Assembly (NCBI GenBank): GCA_003260075.1
Contig: QLIY01000083.1
Coordinates: 1-64,000 of the forward strand
Source: Phallusia mammillata
Taxonomy: Eukaryota; Chordata; Ascidiacea; Phlebobranchia; Ascidiidae
Direction of reading: 5' to 3'
Length of the DNA stretch: 64,000 nucleotides
Shown here: one piece after another, positions 20,634 to 32,952 of the stretch
How positions within the stretch are numbered: the first letter of the stretch is position 1
Layout: the number at the start of each line of letters is the position of its first letter
Notes under the pieces: generated by a model
Told to the model about the DNA's origin: nothing
The model's input: the letters and a program-made list of their open reading frames with translations, nothing else
The model's database searches: none
Position numbers and translations under genes: made by a program

Positions 20634-20985
20634 CTATTTGTGTGAGGATTCATTCATAAAAAAGCGGTGTGAGATGCTTTATTACCGAGCCTTGGTACTG
20701 AAGTAGAAACCAGCTCCCAGATCCTAAATGTTTACAATTTTCAAACGCAAACAGAAGTACTGTTTTTGAAAACACCCTTAAAACGCCAGGTCTTCAGTTT
20801 GCCTGATTGGTTTAATGGGCTTTAGACATTTCTGAAGTGCAACGATTGGCTGGCCCTTTTTTTTCATTGCAGCACAAAAATATAACATAAAATTTCTGTA
20901 ACTTTGATAGTTAGATTACAACTAAAAAAACAGAATTTTTGGCAGGCGAAAATGAAGGTTGTTTTTTTAATAAAGGGGAAATCGT

Positions 20986-20991
20986 TTTATT
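20986..20991 (-). terminator. Polyadenylation signal of the coiled-coil gene
   Basis: AATAAA on the minus strand, about 126 bases past the stop codon at 21117. It is the first canonical signal downstream. Confidence 0.5.
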
Positions 20992-21116
20992 AGATAATAA
21001 AAGTATCGTAAAAATATCAAGTAAAAAAATAAACTTTATGTTTTAAAGACGTTTCCTATACTTAAATAGAAATTTGGTTTGGTATTAAAAAAATCAATTA
21101 ACACACTTCGAAGGAT

Positions 21117-24100
21117 TTAACTTGGGAACTGGCCATTGTCGTTAAAATCATCTTTAATCAAATCTGGCTGTTGAGTCAACGACGATTTTGATCCGCCGTA
21201 TGTCGATGCACGGTGGATCCCCCTTTCCAACTACAACATAAATTTAGGTTACTAACCCGATGATCTATATCAGTGGTTCTCAAACTCGGTTTTCGGGGCC
21301 GCATGCGGCTCCGAACTACTTATTTTGCGGCTCGCACCAGACCTAAAAAAACCCACCAAACATGCTATTTTAGTTTTCAAATTCATCTTCTTTAGTGATT
21401 TTCTCAAGATTTCGTTTTTTGCGGCTCCCAACACACTTAAAAAATACCGTTTGGCCCCGACATTAAAAAAGTTTGAGAACCACTGATCTATATTGAGCGC
21501 GAGTTGTGAATCGGGTCGGGTTCGGACTAAGCTGGCATAAAACGAACTTGATTTGAGCCACACTACACACTTGGCTTATCATTTGCCGCATTTCAACAAA
21601 CTTAGGGGCATTGTTTTACAAAAATCGGGTTTGGTGCTTGTAATTTCGAGTTCGGGCCCCAACTATAGACCCGTTTACAACTCCGTGTTGCTTAAATTAG
21701 AATGTTAAATAGAAAACAAACTAGAATGTGCAAAGTTGTGACAGCAAAAGAAAGACAGTTGGGGCCAAAACTTAAGCTTTTCACATCGGCTCGGCGAGAT
21801 CAAATCATCTGCTTAAATACATGAGTTAAGGACGAATTTTTTACATGTGCCTTTTTGCATGAAAGCCCTAAATAATGTGATGGGCTGTCGGGTGCAGAGT
21901 TGTAAGCTGGCCTAAAATTGGCAAACATAAAATAAAGAAGCCATACACACTGGACAAGGGCCTAAACAAGACGTTTTAGAGCTGTTATAGGCATAAGTTT
22001 AAGTCCAGCAACCAACTAATTAGCTACGTAGTTTATATTAAAAACTACGGACACAGAATGTGAAGTGAGGCCCGAATCAACCCCGTTTGTTGAAAAAACA
22101 AAGCCCAAACCCGGCTCGACTTACAAGTCTGGTATGGTGCAATATGTTCACCCTAAAGTCGCCCCGACATCAAAAAAGATTCGTAAATTCTACTTGAATA
22201 AATAAAAAAAAGATGAAAATATCGTCGAAACCACTGAAACATACCGCTTGATCCAGAACTTTGTCGCTACGTATTTTGATTTCCAGAGGATCTTTCAACG
22301 ATTCCTGAAGTTGCTGAATTTCGCGAACCGCCACTCGTTTTGCTTTGCGGACTTTTGCTACGTCGGCTTGCAAACTCTCTAGGGATCTACAAAACAACAA
22401 ACACATAAATTTTACCATTGGTTGCAGAAAAGGTTCGTTTCAAGCCTAATAATCCAACAAAATAGCTAAGTGGTTAGAGCAACCGTCTTGTGTTAACAAG
22501 GTTGTTGGTTCTAATCCCACCTGTGTTGGCCTGAGCCAGAAACTCGAAAGGAACTTACATGTTGAACAGTAAATTGAAAGAATAGCAACTCTCTAGAAAT
22601 CTCAAAAGTCAATTAAAAGTGATCCAACGGACTTACAATAAAACAGGCAGCTCGGCGGCAACTCGTTGTAAGCATAACGCAATCAGGTGTTGTCCACACA
22701 CCAAAGATGAAAATAAAAAAACAAACAAACGCTTTTAACATAATATAAGCTGCACACAAGAGGGATTATTTTGTTGGCAACTCATGCATAATATTTTAGA
22801 GACGACAAAAAGTTAACCGTTTACTGCTAACATTTTGAGTACTCTTTTTAGAAGATACAAAACGTTTCCTAACAAACATATACTTAATGTGTTTTCAAAA
22901 AATACACACAAAAATACAAGGCAGGCAAGACAAAAAAGTGTCCTTCGAACCGGATTCGAACCAGTGACCTATGGATTTCTGTGGTGTTTAACCCGCTACA
23001 GTCCACCGCTCTACCAACTGAGCTATCGAAGGGACGTTGAAAAGCATGCGTATTCCACTTAACCTTTCAATGTGCCCCGACACAGTAATTACTTTTTGCA
23101 GCGCCTTTTTGAGTGACGTCTGCTCTCGGTTTGTTTGCATTGCAACGACGGGAGGCGTGGCTCTGTGAATTTGCTCGACAGCGGAAAAGCTGTTTCCATA
23201 ACGTATGGCTTGGCCACACGCAAACTTAGGAGTTGGGAAAATAGCTAGACTATGACTATGCTCGGGGGTTAGCCTGTGCGATGTCAACACAATCGCTTGT
23301 TGCCTGAATAAGCTTTGCCACTTTTTTCCAGTCAACTTTGACGCAATTCTTTGTGGAGAAATAAAAAGACAAATCAATATTCGAATATAATTTAACGGGT
23401 ATTTAAGCATATTGCAACCGCTTTGCTATATTTTGTAAAATCGTATACCTATATTTTTTCCTATTCTTGCAAATGGTGGTTGTTAAAAACATTGTTGGGG
23501 GTGCCATTTATAACGGTTAGAGACAGCAAAAACACTATTGTAGTGTAAAAGGCTCGTCTAAATGGACAAATTAGGCCCAAAACTGATTTGCATGTTTAAA
23601 TGTATTTTTCTATTTTAAGACTTGTTATTTTCTATGTATCCTTGTATTTTGGATTTTCGTTTATGAAAAGTGGCTTGTATTTCGATGTTCGAAAGCTTTT
23701 TGATTGACAACGATTTTCGCCATGTCACTCAGGTCACATAACCTTTAGTAATCCCTCCAGTTTCAGGTCAATTTTGCACAAGGGCGTGGTAAAGGAGAAA
23801 TGTTACCAATTTGCCAACAACATTCGACAGTAGAAATGCCATATCGGTGAAACATATACGTTTTAACCGCCCTCATAACGCCACACCTGTCTATGTGTCA
23901 TATGCTACACTGGGTCATTAAACAACGCAGATGTCACCATTGGTTGTTTTTTCGTTCAAAATATACGTACCTAGGTCCCAATGCCATTTGTCCCGCTTTT
24001 GGCACAATATCAGTGTTGCAGATCGGGCCGGATTCGGGCTTGTTTTTTTGACAAACAGGCTTGATTCAGGTCTGACTTCACATTCTGTATCCGTAATTTT

Positions 24101-24879
24101 TTTAAATATAATTTACCTAGCTAAGTTGTAGCATTAAACTTAATGGCCAGTCCTAAAACGTCTTGTTTAAGGTATTTTCTATATTTTTTCATTTTGTATG
24201 TCGTTTTTATTACTTTCTTTTTTCCTTGGTTTATCGTGCACTGCACTACGCGCATTTAGTGTTTATCCTGTGTTTATATACCCTGATGAAGGCTACCTGT
24301 ATAGGACGTCGAAGCGTCGGAATAAAAATACTTGCCAGAAGAGCTCTATAAACTTGTTATTACAATCCTGTCTGTCAATCAAACTATCGGACCGAAACGG
24401 GCTTCTTTAAAACGATTCGGTTTCACTTTCGGGTTCGAACTTCGGGCCCGCCTACAATTCTAAACCGAAAAATGTAAAGGAAAAAGTAGACATGGATATT
24501 AAATGTTGTAAATGTAAGACTTTTTAAAGTGAGCAAAAAAAATGAATTGCAGAATGAAACCAGTTGTCCATTTCGTAGTTTCTAAAGGTAACACGAAAAA
24601 ACGAAACCTTGTTTGTCGTGCACGTCTTGTACCATCTGCAATAATTTGGGTGGCGCCTAATCTAAAAATAGGCGCGATTTATTTTCGACCCCAAAACCGC
24701 TGTGTCCCAGTTCTTCGTTCGCATATATACGCGAGCTAATTATTTTTCCGGCACATGCACAACAGCAGTGGATAGGCTCACCTCTCTCGCTGTGCATGCA
24801 GGGAGCGGACCGTCTTCTTCGACTTGGCGATCACGTCTTGGAAGGTCACGCCTGGAGCTGTGCTCGCACGCGATGCCAT
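21117..24879 (-). CDS. 117-aa coiled-coil protein, three exons, unknown family
   Basis: Exons on the minus strand: 24782-24879 (ATG at 24879, donor GTGAGC), 22245-22386 and 21117-21230 (ends in TAA). Phases agree: AG|A forms Arg at the first junction and the second junction is phase 0. The product has 117 aa. It has a short N-terminus (MASRASTAPGVTFQDV), a charged central helix of about 75 residues with heptad-like spacing (LHAQRERSLESLQADVAKV and following, then REIQQLQESLKDPLEIKI) and a Ser/Asp-rich tail ending DDFNDNGQFPS. No signal peptide or membrane segment. No acceptor is visible just before the ATG, so 24879 is a credible start. I do not recognise the family; an adaptor or complex subunit is only a guess. 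Intron 1 carries a tRNA gene on the same strand. Confidence 0.75.
21271..21485. mobile_element. hAT MITE, CAGTGGTTCTCAAACT termini
   Basis: Inverted ends CAGTGGTTCTCAAACT and AGTTTGAGAACCACTG (one mismatch) with a perfect 8-bp target duplication ATCTATAT (21263-21270, 21486-21493). 215 bp, non-coding, located in intron 2 of the coiled-coil gene. The same family and the same length occur at 42478-42692. Confidence 0.9.
21490..22140. repeat. Dispersed repeat with GGTTCGGG-type motifs
   Basis: It is related to 24005-24450 in opposite orientation: both share a tract around CACATTCTGT and AAAACGTCTTGTTTAGG on one or other strand. It also resembles 26605-26990 and 36290-36450. Probably a transposon-derived family; no protein is evident and ends are not resolved. 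Confidence 0.5.
22455..22535 (+). repeat. tRNA-derived SINE-like relic
   Basis: A-box-like TAGCTAAGTGGTTAGAG and B-box-like GGTTCTAATCCC are spaced as in a tRNA. The acceptor and anticodon stems do not close, so it is a tRNA relic or SINE head, not a functional tRNA. It lies in intron 1 of the coiled-coil gene, antisense to it. Confidence 0.5.
22941..23032 (-). tRNA. tRNA-Tyr (GTA) with a 19-nt intron
   Basis: The reverse complement folds as a full cloverleaf. The acceptor stem CCTTCGA pairs with TCGAAGG (discriminator A), and the D arm contains TAGCTCAGTTGGTAGAG. The anticodon stem is GTGGA/TCCAT with loop CTGTAGA, and the T arm contains GGTTCGAATCC. The GTA anticodon reads TAC at 22997-22999 on the plus strand. 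A 19-nt intron follows the base 3' of the anticodon, as is usual in eukaryotic tRNA-Tyr. The mature length is 73 nt. The gene lies inside intron 1 of the coiled-coil gene, on the same strand. Confidence 0.95.
24005..24450. repeat. Dispersed repeat, inverted relative to 21490-22140
   Basis: Left and right ends carry GGGCC/GGGCCCG motifs, and the 24015-24180 part matches the reverse complement of about 21950-22110. The GACGTCGAAGCGTCG tail repeat (24277-24358) is inserted in or belongs to it. Confidence 0.5.
24277..24358 (+). repeat. Retroelement-like tail repeat, copy 1
   Basis: It contains CCCTGATGAAGG, AGGACGTCGAAGCGTCGG and CCAGAAGAGCTCTATA in order. Two related copies lie on the minus strand at 41035-41135 and 55381-55460. 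The near-palindromic GACGTCGAAACGTCG core is the most conserved part. The class of element is not established here. Confidence 0.55.
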
Positions 24880-26604
24880 TAGGCAAGGGTTAAGGAAAAG
24901 CGCAACACAAAACAAAACCCTATACAGTTATGTCATTACTAACAGCTCCCGTGTTACATCACGTGATCCGGCACGGGTTTAATCTCCAAGCAGCCGTAGT
25001 CGATTTTGCGTGGGAGTTGCCTTTGAGAAAGGGACTGTATGGCGAGAATTAGGGATTTAAGGACATGTTTGTCACATGTTTGTCACATGTTTCGACCTCT
25101 TTTGCGCCAACGGGAGAAAATACTCATGGATTCGTCGTCCTGGGTTATTATCTTTAAATTCAATGGTAGGATGTATTACTATGTATTTGACGAGAAATCC
25201 CTCTTTTCCTGTTTTTCTGAAATTTTGGAATTTACAGTCATGAGAATGTGAATTCGATCCATTTTGCAGGTGCCTATTTTTACGATGACAAAAGGATCAA
25301 TGAGTTTGCAGTTTCGGTTTCGGTTCTTTTAAGTCACGGGAAACCAGTGGTAACCTTTTTATATTGCAGAGAAAAGATTATCTTTAAAGTCGTAATGGAA
25401 CTTGACCTTGCTAAACCAATTGAAACACGTACTGGAAAAAAAATCTAAAAGAAAGACTACGGACTATAATGATATTTAACAAATTTGTCGTTCAACTGGT
25501 GTGATGCTAAACAAAATACTAGTTGTTTTGTCAAGAACTTGTAGTTTTGCTGATGTTAAACCAAACGAAACGTCAGCAAAATTAGTTTGTTAAATATGCA
25601 GATTGTTTGAACATTTTTTTTAATACGCAACCTGGTGCACGAAACGCTTGTTCATTATTTTCTAAAGAAAGGATATTTATCAAGATTTTTTTGAAACAGA
25701 CAAGTTGGATTTGGAAGTTAAGTTCCCAGAGCCTATTAAACTAATAAAATACGTTCTCAAATAACGCTTTTAAGTAAAAAAAATCTAAAAAAATAAAAAA
25801 TTAGTAACCTGTCAAAACAGAAAACTCAAAATCACAAGTTGATGCTCAAAACATTACAAGCCAGCCGACTCATCTCCAGAAATTGGGCCTTCCATCACAA
25901 TACGGTTACCGGTGTGTGAGGCCCAGCCCCGTTTTCTAAGCTTTATGGATCATCTTAAGCTACCGAGTTCGGTCTGCACTTGACTAGCGCCTGGGGTGTG
26001 CCTAGATCGATCGCAACTGAAAAATCCGCGCCGCAAAACAATAATCTTCCTGCAACCGCGTGGGATTAAGCGAGGTGTTGGTGGTAATACTTAACCCCGA
26101 AAATTGGAAAAGGTATTTTTAGAATCGAGTTACCCAACCCCAGACGTGCTGCGTTTTAAAACAAGACTGCACGGAAAGGGTGTGTGATGTACGATAGCAG
26201 GGATTTGGGTGGTGGATGAGACACGGGGATATATAATGACGGTTGCTGCGATGTTGAAATGATTGAAACCGTTGTGTGCTTTGGAATATTTCGGTACTCG
26301 GAAACTAGTCTAAGGTAATTGGTTAGGAATGTTATGGATAAACATTTCAATGACAAAGACAAAAATATATTTTCGATTCGGGGTATTGGGATTTTCATGT
26401 AAAGCGTTTTGGTTTCAGACTTTTCCTTTGTTTATTTGTGGCTATTCATAAGAACTTGGGATTTGGAAATTTCTTTTGATTTAAGACTCGTTTTCCAAAG
26501 ACTGGAAACGTTTGATATCAAACATCCTCTTATGATTTTAAGATTTCTCCTGTATCCGACTCAGTAACTCGAATTAAATGTGTTCTTTAAGCGACATGCT
26601 CAAC
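24880..26604. other. No gene identified
   Basis: Upstream region of the minus-strand coiled-coil gene. Frames at 25039-25448 (+) are AT-rich and lack splice support. No RNA gene found. Confidence 0.4.
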
Positions 26605-26990
26605 AAGGTACAAGTCGGCCCAAGTTTTCGAGGCAGGTTCGGGCGTAAGTTTAAATAAGACGGACATAATTTGGGCCTGACATCACACTCGGCATTATTT
26701 GTGCCGCATTTTCTTCAACTTTACAGTCTTGTTTTTTTAAGGCAGATTCCCAATTCTGACCAACTTAGAACTTTAGTTTAGCTAGCCCCTATTGCACAAA
26801 TGATACAAAACATGATTGAAAAAGGATATGGTAGTTGCAGAACTTCGGTTCTTCGCATGCTTTTTCCGACCGAATCTTTATCTTTCAGATGTTTGAAGTA
26901 AAGGTGATGCGCCACTAGAGGACTGCGACCGCCCAAATTAAATAGCACACGCTCAAAGTCGGGTCCTGGTCCAGCTTGGGCTGAATCTAA
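26605..26990. repeat. Dispersed repeat with GGGTCCTGGTCC motif
   Basis: Composition and motifs (GCAGGTTCGGGCG at the left, AGTCGGGTCC near the right) follow the family at 21490 and 24005. A long minus-strand open frame across 26780-26987 follows a splice-acceptor-like CTTTAG, but it lies within the repeat and I do not call it a gene. Confidence 0.45.
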
Positions 26991-27547
26991 AGACTCACAT
27001 GAATTAGATGGAATATTATATTTTAAGTGTTAGCGTAAAGCCGTAAGATAATGTTAACTACATCCAAAAAGAATTAAAAAACTATAGCTTGAACTGAAAC
27101 CACAAAGTCACTAACTTACGACAAAAGACGGGATTAGAATAAAGTGAGGTGTATACTAAAAGCTACAGACCATGAAAACAGTTAAAAATTTGGGACCTAT
27201 AAGGTCTCATCAGTGCAGCTGGTGACAACACATTGGCAGTGCAGTAACTACAGTTTCTTGGGAGTAACAGGCTGAAAAGCCATGCTTCACCAAATCTGTT
27301 TGATGCCACAACCGAAGTTTTTGTATTCCGATGGCTGACCATCGAACTGAAGTGGCCTTGTTAACTACATGGTGATTTCCTTTTATATGCACCTCAAATA
27401 CAGATTATTACAGTTATATCTTGCGTTAATCCAATCCCAAAGTATAGTATTTCGTTTAGTAACTTAACAGACGGTCCAGCCAAAAGTTGTATACAAATAA
27501 ATTATCGTAATAGTTTTAAAAGAAACACATAATACAAACTGTATTAC

Positions 27548-28336
27548 TTGTAAGTGACATTGAACGTTGTTTTTGCTGCCGCAGTGATCTGACAGCCGAC
27601 TTTGGATGACTGTCTTGTCGTGAACCAGGATCCCCTGTTGATTTTTTTGGTCTGTAACAATAAAATTCGTGACATAGATTTCGCCAAATGCCACAAAGTA
27701 TGAAACAAAGCACCAAGCAAAAACTTTAAACCATACAGCCCAATATATGAAACAGACAAGAGAGCTCCTAACAAAATTCGACAAAGAAGCTACGTCTTAT
27801 TGTTTTATTGACTTTCTACTATCGTCTGTGAAGACTAAAAACAACCTTATATTCAATCAATGTGCTACTTACTGGGCTGTTCCCTCTTCATCAGCGAGGC
27901 CAACTAAAATCTCCGGCAACTCGTCTGTTCCGCTAGGTGGTGCCAAATCCACACTGGGAAGGAGTGCATCAACGTCAAATGACACTGCAAAAAAATAATT
28001 GTAACTTTTCGTGTTTTTGCATATAACCAATTGATCATAAATATTAGTTTCCGTGTGTACTATTATTGTTAGTGTGTGGGAGCACAAGATTGTAATTGAG
28101 TAGTCTATGCTGTGGCAGTGGTTACGATGAATCAACTAATGGCCATACGCCTAAGCTATTATGGGATTACATGCAACCTTCGATGATTTTAGATAATATG
28201 CAGCGTCTATATTTGCTGTTTAGTGGGATAAAAGTATTGTAGATTCCCACAAAAAAAAACTTACCATCAAGGTTGCACGTAACCCCATTGTAAATAAAAC
28301 TGATCACCACTTGATACAATGTTTTACCACAATGAG
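27548..28336 (-). CDS. Partial minus-strand gene, three linked exons
   Basis: Exons 28265-28336, 27873-27984 and 27548-27651 each have AG acceptors with pyrimidine tracts and GTAAG or GTAAT donors, and their phases join without stops. The first encodes CGKTLYQVVISFIYNGVTC and a few flanking residues. The second is acidic (DALLPSVDLAPPSG and following, then LPEILVGLADEEG). The third is basic and Ser/Gln-rich (SAVRSLRQQKQRSMSLT). Neither the start nor the last exon was found. If the third donor is not used, the frame reads on to a stop at 27516. The family is unknown. It lies upstream of and on the same strand as the coiled-coil gene, but no in-frame link between the two was found. Confidence 0.5.
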
Positions 28337-28850
28337 CTTAACCGAAAAACAAAAATGTTTGTTTCTTCTATAAGCGTTTAAATGTGATGAAAACATGTAG
28401 TTCATTTAGTCACAATCATGACAGGTTTTCAATTGAAAACTTCGGCTTTATAGAATAGACTAAACTAAAAAAACGTCGAAAAAGAGAAAACGAAAGAAAC
28501 ACCACTTCTTGTTACCAAGGCCATTATTTTGGTAAAGGGTTTCAGTGAAGTCACCAGGGAAAAACAGGGCGCAGCAAAGCATAACCCCTGGGTGCGTGGG
28601 TTACCGTAGACTACACAAACAAACATAGTAAGCAGATAATAACATTTCTCAGCGCTTCCCAGACCCATTTCGGGGTTACCGTTGCCACATCATTGGGGGC
28701 CACACCTAAAACTTGGGGCCACAGACACCTATTATCCCTGGACCATTTTTTTTCATAAACAATTTAAACGTACACAAGACTTGCCTGGCATTTTAAGGCC
28801 TGCGTACGTCTATGTGCATTATAACGGATTATAGCGCAGACGAAAAATAC

Positions 28851-28904
28851 GTAGGGCAGCCGTAATGACCCAGAAATGTAGGGCAGCCGTAATGACCCAG
28901 AAAT
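28851..28904. repeat. Two tandem 27-bp units
   Basis: Two exact head-to-tail copies of a 27-bp unit beginning GTAGGGCAGCCGTAATGACC. Non-coding. Confidence 0.9.
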
Positions 28905-30380
28905 TCAATTGGACCATTGTAACCTAAAACTTGGCAATCGCTCGTCGTTGCTGTTGTTGTTTTTCCTTTTGTTGACAAACGAAGCAGTTTTAGGGTGCAG
29001 CCTAATCCTCAAAGTGTTTTAAATTATCACCGTTGCGGAAGAACCCACAGCCACATAGCAGTCCACTGCGTTACAAGGTCAGAAAAATTCTAACCGAGTT
29101 CGTGGTTTTGTTGCAACTAGCGGAACGTCATGCGTAAAAGAATTATTTTAGGAAAATCGGTCTCGGTTTCTGGCCACGTTACGTAAGGGTCACGTGCCAG
29201 TGGTCACGAAGCGCATCCCACCGGTTACGTCAAAGTTGCGCAATCACAAAAAATCGGGCACCAAAGTTTTGCCCCAAAAGGGATTAACAATGTAAAACCA
29301 AGCGACAGCTGAAACCAGACACCCCAGCATGACCGAAGGCTTTTATCATGTCTGGGATATTACATCATTTTCAAAATCACATGGGTATGTTTTGCCGCCA
29401 TGGGTGTAGCGAAAGGCCTACTCAAGTTATGACCACAAGTTTAAGGTAAACTAGCCTCCACCTTTAAATCAGTAAATCAGTGTGAATCAGTGAATCAAAT
29501 AGCTTCCAAAAAACTGTGCTTATACAGATATCGTATTCCAGTCGATTTCCAGTTGGATAATATGTAGTAAACTAAAGCTTTCAGTACATTTAAATACGTG
29601 TTTTTTGCTATGCAATGTAAGACACGAAAAACATCGATTTCGCCGATGAATTGCATCCTCAGTTCTTATTCAAGAGTTACCGCCTATGAATCAGAAGCAT
29701 CTTAGAAAAACTGTTCAAATTTCATCCAATTGTGACATTTCCTATGAATTCGAACCATTTTGAGGAAGCATTGAGGGCGGAAATTCGGTGCCCACAAAGT
29801 AGATGTCAGCACATTCTACATAACTGCATATGACAGTATAAATAAAAGTTGAGGCAAAACTTCCACAAAAAGTTGCGCAATTGGCATCGTATCGGGATCA
29901 CGTGATTGGTTGTGGGCGGGCGAAATTTGTTGTTTCACTTGCGAAACAGTCGTGGTTGTCACAAGTCGGTAAATTGCAGCCATTATCGGATTGTGTTTAT
30001 CCGTGTACAAAGCTATCGCATAGACATTAGGAAATCCTACACGACTTCGCGATGACAGCGTCAAACGGAAACTTCTCGAAAAGATGACGTGTCCCTACCG
30101 ATATAGCAGCTTTAAAGCGGAAAACAATGCGATTCTCGGTGTTAAATGTTGTTGACAACTGAATGCTGTACAAAGGACGCAATGTTAGAACACGAACTTG
30201 TTTTTGGTGGTTTGAAACAGGATTCATGTTTGTGGCCGACAAAAAAGACAAGTTTGAAACGCAACAAAAATGTTTACGCAACATTTGTAATGCACTTACC
30301 TAGAGTTCTACGTTCGAAAGACTTTTAATTGGCCAAAAGTTACTACTTAATGCTTGTAAAAATTACAAACAAACAAACAA
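28905..30380. other. No gene identified
   Basis: Several minus-strand frames of 60-85 aa exist (29816-30064, 30027-30284), but none is bounded by convincing splice sites or shows a family motif. Confidence 0.4.
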
Positions 30381-30555
30381 TTCATTTGAAACGTTATTCA
30401 TTTTTTTATTAGCAATTGATAAACACATATGTAATTTTGTAGAAACTGAAGATGCCAGTCAGGGGGGGGGGGTTCATTTGAAACGTTATTCATTTTTTTG
30501 TTAGCTATTGATAAACACATATGTAATTTTGTAGAAACTGAAGATGCCAGTCAGG
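30381..30555. repeat. Allelic duplication, poly-G 30462-30472
   Basis: 30381-30461 is repeated as 30473-30555 with two substitutions, around the G run. The second copy is followed by a short AT tract. Confidence 0.85.
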
Positions 30556-31350
30556 CGAAATATATATATATATCCCATAACAGTTCAATGAGTGATTCTG
30601 CCACTTGGAAAATATTTTTCATTCTCAGTTGACAAATAAATAATATGTTTTTCCACGATCGGGTTTCAAAAATTCTCTTCAAATATTTGCTTGGTAGCTT
30701 ACACCATCAAAAGCATCTCATAAAATACTGCACAGCCATACAATGCTACATAGATTAACATTTGAAAGGAAATCCAGGATTTGATTGAGTGACTGACATT
30801 TGCTTCAAGCCGGCACGTTTACCCGATCCCGGTCATTACGGAGCAAGGAAATCGCCGAGACAGCCTCTTTCATGAGTACAATGAAACGACGAACTTGAAT
30901 ACAACAAAAACCCTTGCACAGTAGCCAAGGCGCCGCGAATTACAAATGACAACAAATCAAAGCGATCCTAAAATTATGCGCCGTAGACGCCACAGCTGCA
31001 CATAGGCAGTTCACACGCATTGTCACTTTGTGATTGACAGCCATCTTGAAGGTCTCCAAGGTGTCGAATGGCATAAATGCTTTTGTGGGTTAATTCTGGT
31101 TATCCCAAAATAGCCACTTTCGAATGCAAACGTGCGGACAACGATTGCAAAGTGAGGACAAAGCAAACCATCATTGGGATCAACCCGCCCCAGTAGGGAC
31201 AATTTTCCATGTACCCGGGGTTAGAATTTGACGGTGAATCCCCGCAAAGACTGGGAATTGGTATAGCGTGATGGAATTCGTTAAACTGCATCACCGGTAG
31301 TTTTCCCACAGACCCACCTCGGTTCCCTAATTGCGCCAGATTTAGGAACA

Positions 31351-31547
31351 TTACAATATTGCCGCATGTTTGAGAGAAGATTGCCGGGGCAGCGATTTGT
31401 CCACGACACGACGCTTATATTCGCGTGCAGACTTCGGGGTCATGAAAGTATGTCGTGGGAATACGAACGTTTGCCATTTTGACATGTGCAATTTTACCAG
31501 TTCAGTTCGAAACAAATGCAATTCAAATTGAGTTTCTGGTGTAAAAT
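31351..31547 (-). CDS. Candidate terminal exon, unknown gene
   Basis: A strong acceptor (TTTTATTCTCAG) is followed by 64 in-frame codons of protein-like composition (FTPETQFELHLFRTELVK and following, ending SLKHAAIL) and a TAA. No upstream partner exon with matching phase was established, so this may be chance. Confidence 0.25.
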
Positions 31548-32204
31548 CTGAGAATAAAATTGGCAAAATACATTTTCTATTGGAAATAGGTTTTATGTAA
31601 ATCTTTTTTGGGGTATCATCTTGTCTACATTTGTACATGATCACGTTTTAACACACTTGGATAGTGTATCGCGATGTAATTTAAACATATTACATGGTAA
31701 AGACAGTGTATTGCGCATAAAGCTTGCCTAATTAACAAACAATTACCGTTTACTACAGCAACGCTCCACCCTAACTTAATTTAAGTATAGATGACATATT
31801 TATATGCTCATGGGTATATGTGATTCGCCCTTCAATTTGTAACACAATTGGGTCAATTATGTCAGGAGACAGAAAAGATTGTTTATATAGCGGGTCGGAT
31901 AAGAATAACAAACCTAAACTCTCAGGAAAAATTAAAAACTAATTAGGATTCTGTAATTTATATCTAAAAATAGATAACAGATTTAAAACACATATTTGTC
32001 AGGTCACACCAGGCGTCAGGATCTAGTATTTAAATGACACACACATTTAACTAATGTTACAATGTACTAAAATCACTTGATTAAAAAATTTAAAGTACCA
32101 CAGAGGCCGTATAGTTTGCTAACTTCTAATAGATTGGTTTCATGTCAGCACTTATAACAGGCACCCAACATTTTAATTTTAGTTGGTCAAGCATTAAACC
32201 AGAT

Positions 32205-32377
32205 CAGTGGCTGGATTCAAATTTTTTGTCAGTCGGTTCTATCAAAAAAGTCTTATTTTTCAGCCGGTTCTGTTACAAAATGTCCATTGATAGTAACCAG
32301 TAATGCTAATCGGTTCGCATAAAATTTTATGAGACGCTTCTACAGAACCGGTGCGAACCGGCTGAATCCCACCACTG
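32205..32377. mobile_element. hAT MITE, second CAGTGG copy
   Basis: Reverse-oriented relative of the element at 19143-19320. It ends in GAATCCCACCACTG and starts CAGTGGCTGGATTC. Target duplications AACCAGAT and AAACAGAT match at seven of eight bases. 173 bp, non-coding. Confidence 0.85.
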
Positions 32378-32952
32378 AAACAGATTACACAGCATATTAA
32401 AATTAAAACACTTTCTCCCAAATTCCCTGATTTATTGCTGGTAACATCGAATTACTACACATCGACATGCCATGTATATTCGAAAAAAGGATTATGTGGA
32501 ATTACAATAATTAGTAAGTTAGACTGCCACAAGGTGTGATAGGTTACTCCTTAATCGGTGAACCACTAACGCCGACAACCAACCATTAATTACCACACGC
32601 GGGAATGCCACACAACCTCCTGAAGTCGTTTCTCACGGAAAACTATGTGAATTTAGCGAACCGAAAAATGTCAATAAGCATCTTCTGAAACCTGATAAAT
32701 GTGCAAGTCAGCTTGTCAGCGTATTAACGTTTCTCGAATATTCCTGAAGGATATTATTTAGCGCAATTGGTTTTTGAGGGATAAAGTCTGGGTTGTGCCT
32801 AGACTCAGATTGATCACGTTAAGATGGCAGTTTTATACAGACTAAATTTGACCCCTGAAAATAACAAATTCTTCCGTGGAATTTACGTTGAGCTTTACTA
32901 TTTTAAATATAAAAGGAAAAGAATCAGTTGATTGTGCGTATGTGCAACGTAC

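Noticed and set aside
22988-23410. 140-aa minus-strand frame overlapping the tRNA
   Set aside because: It runs into the tRNA-Tyr gene. An alternative frame from about 23356 looks protein-like, but its acceptor is weak and no donor or partner exon was found.
26780-26987. Long minus-strand open frame behind a CTTTAG acceptor
   Set aside because: It lies within a dispersed repeat family and does not start or end like an exon of the neighbouring gene.
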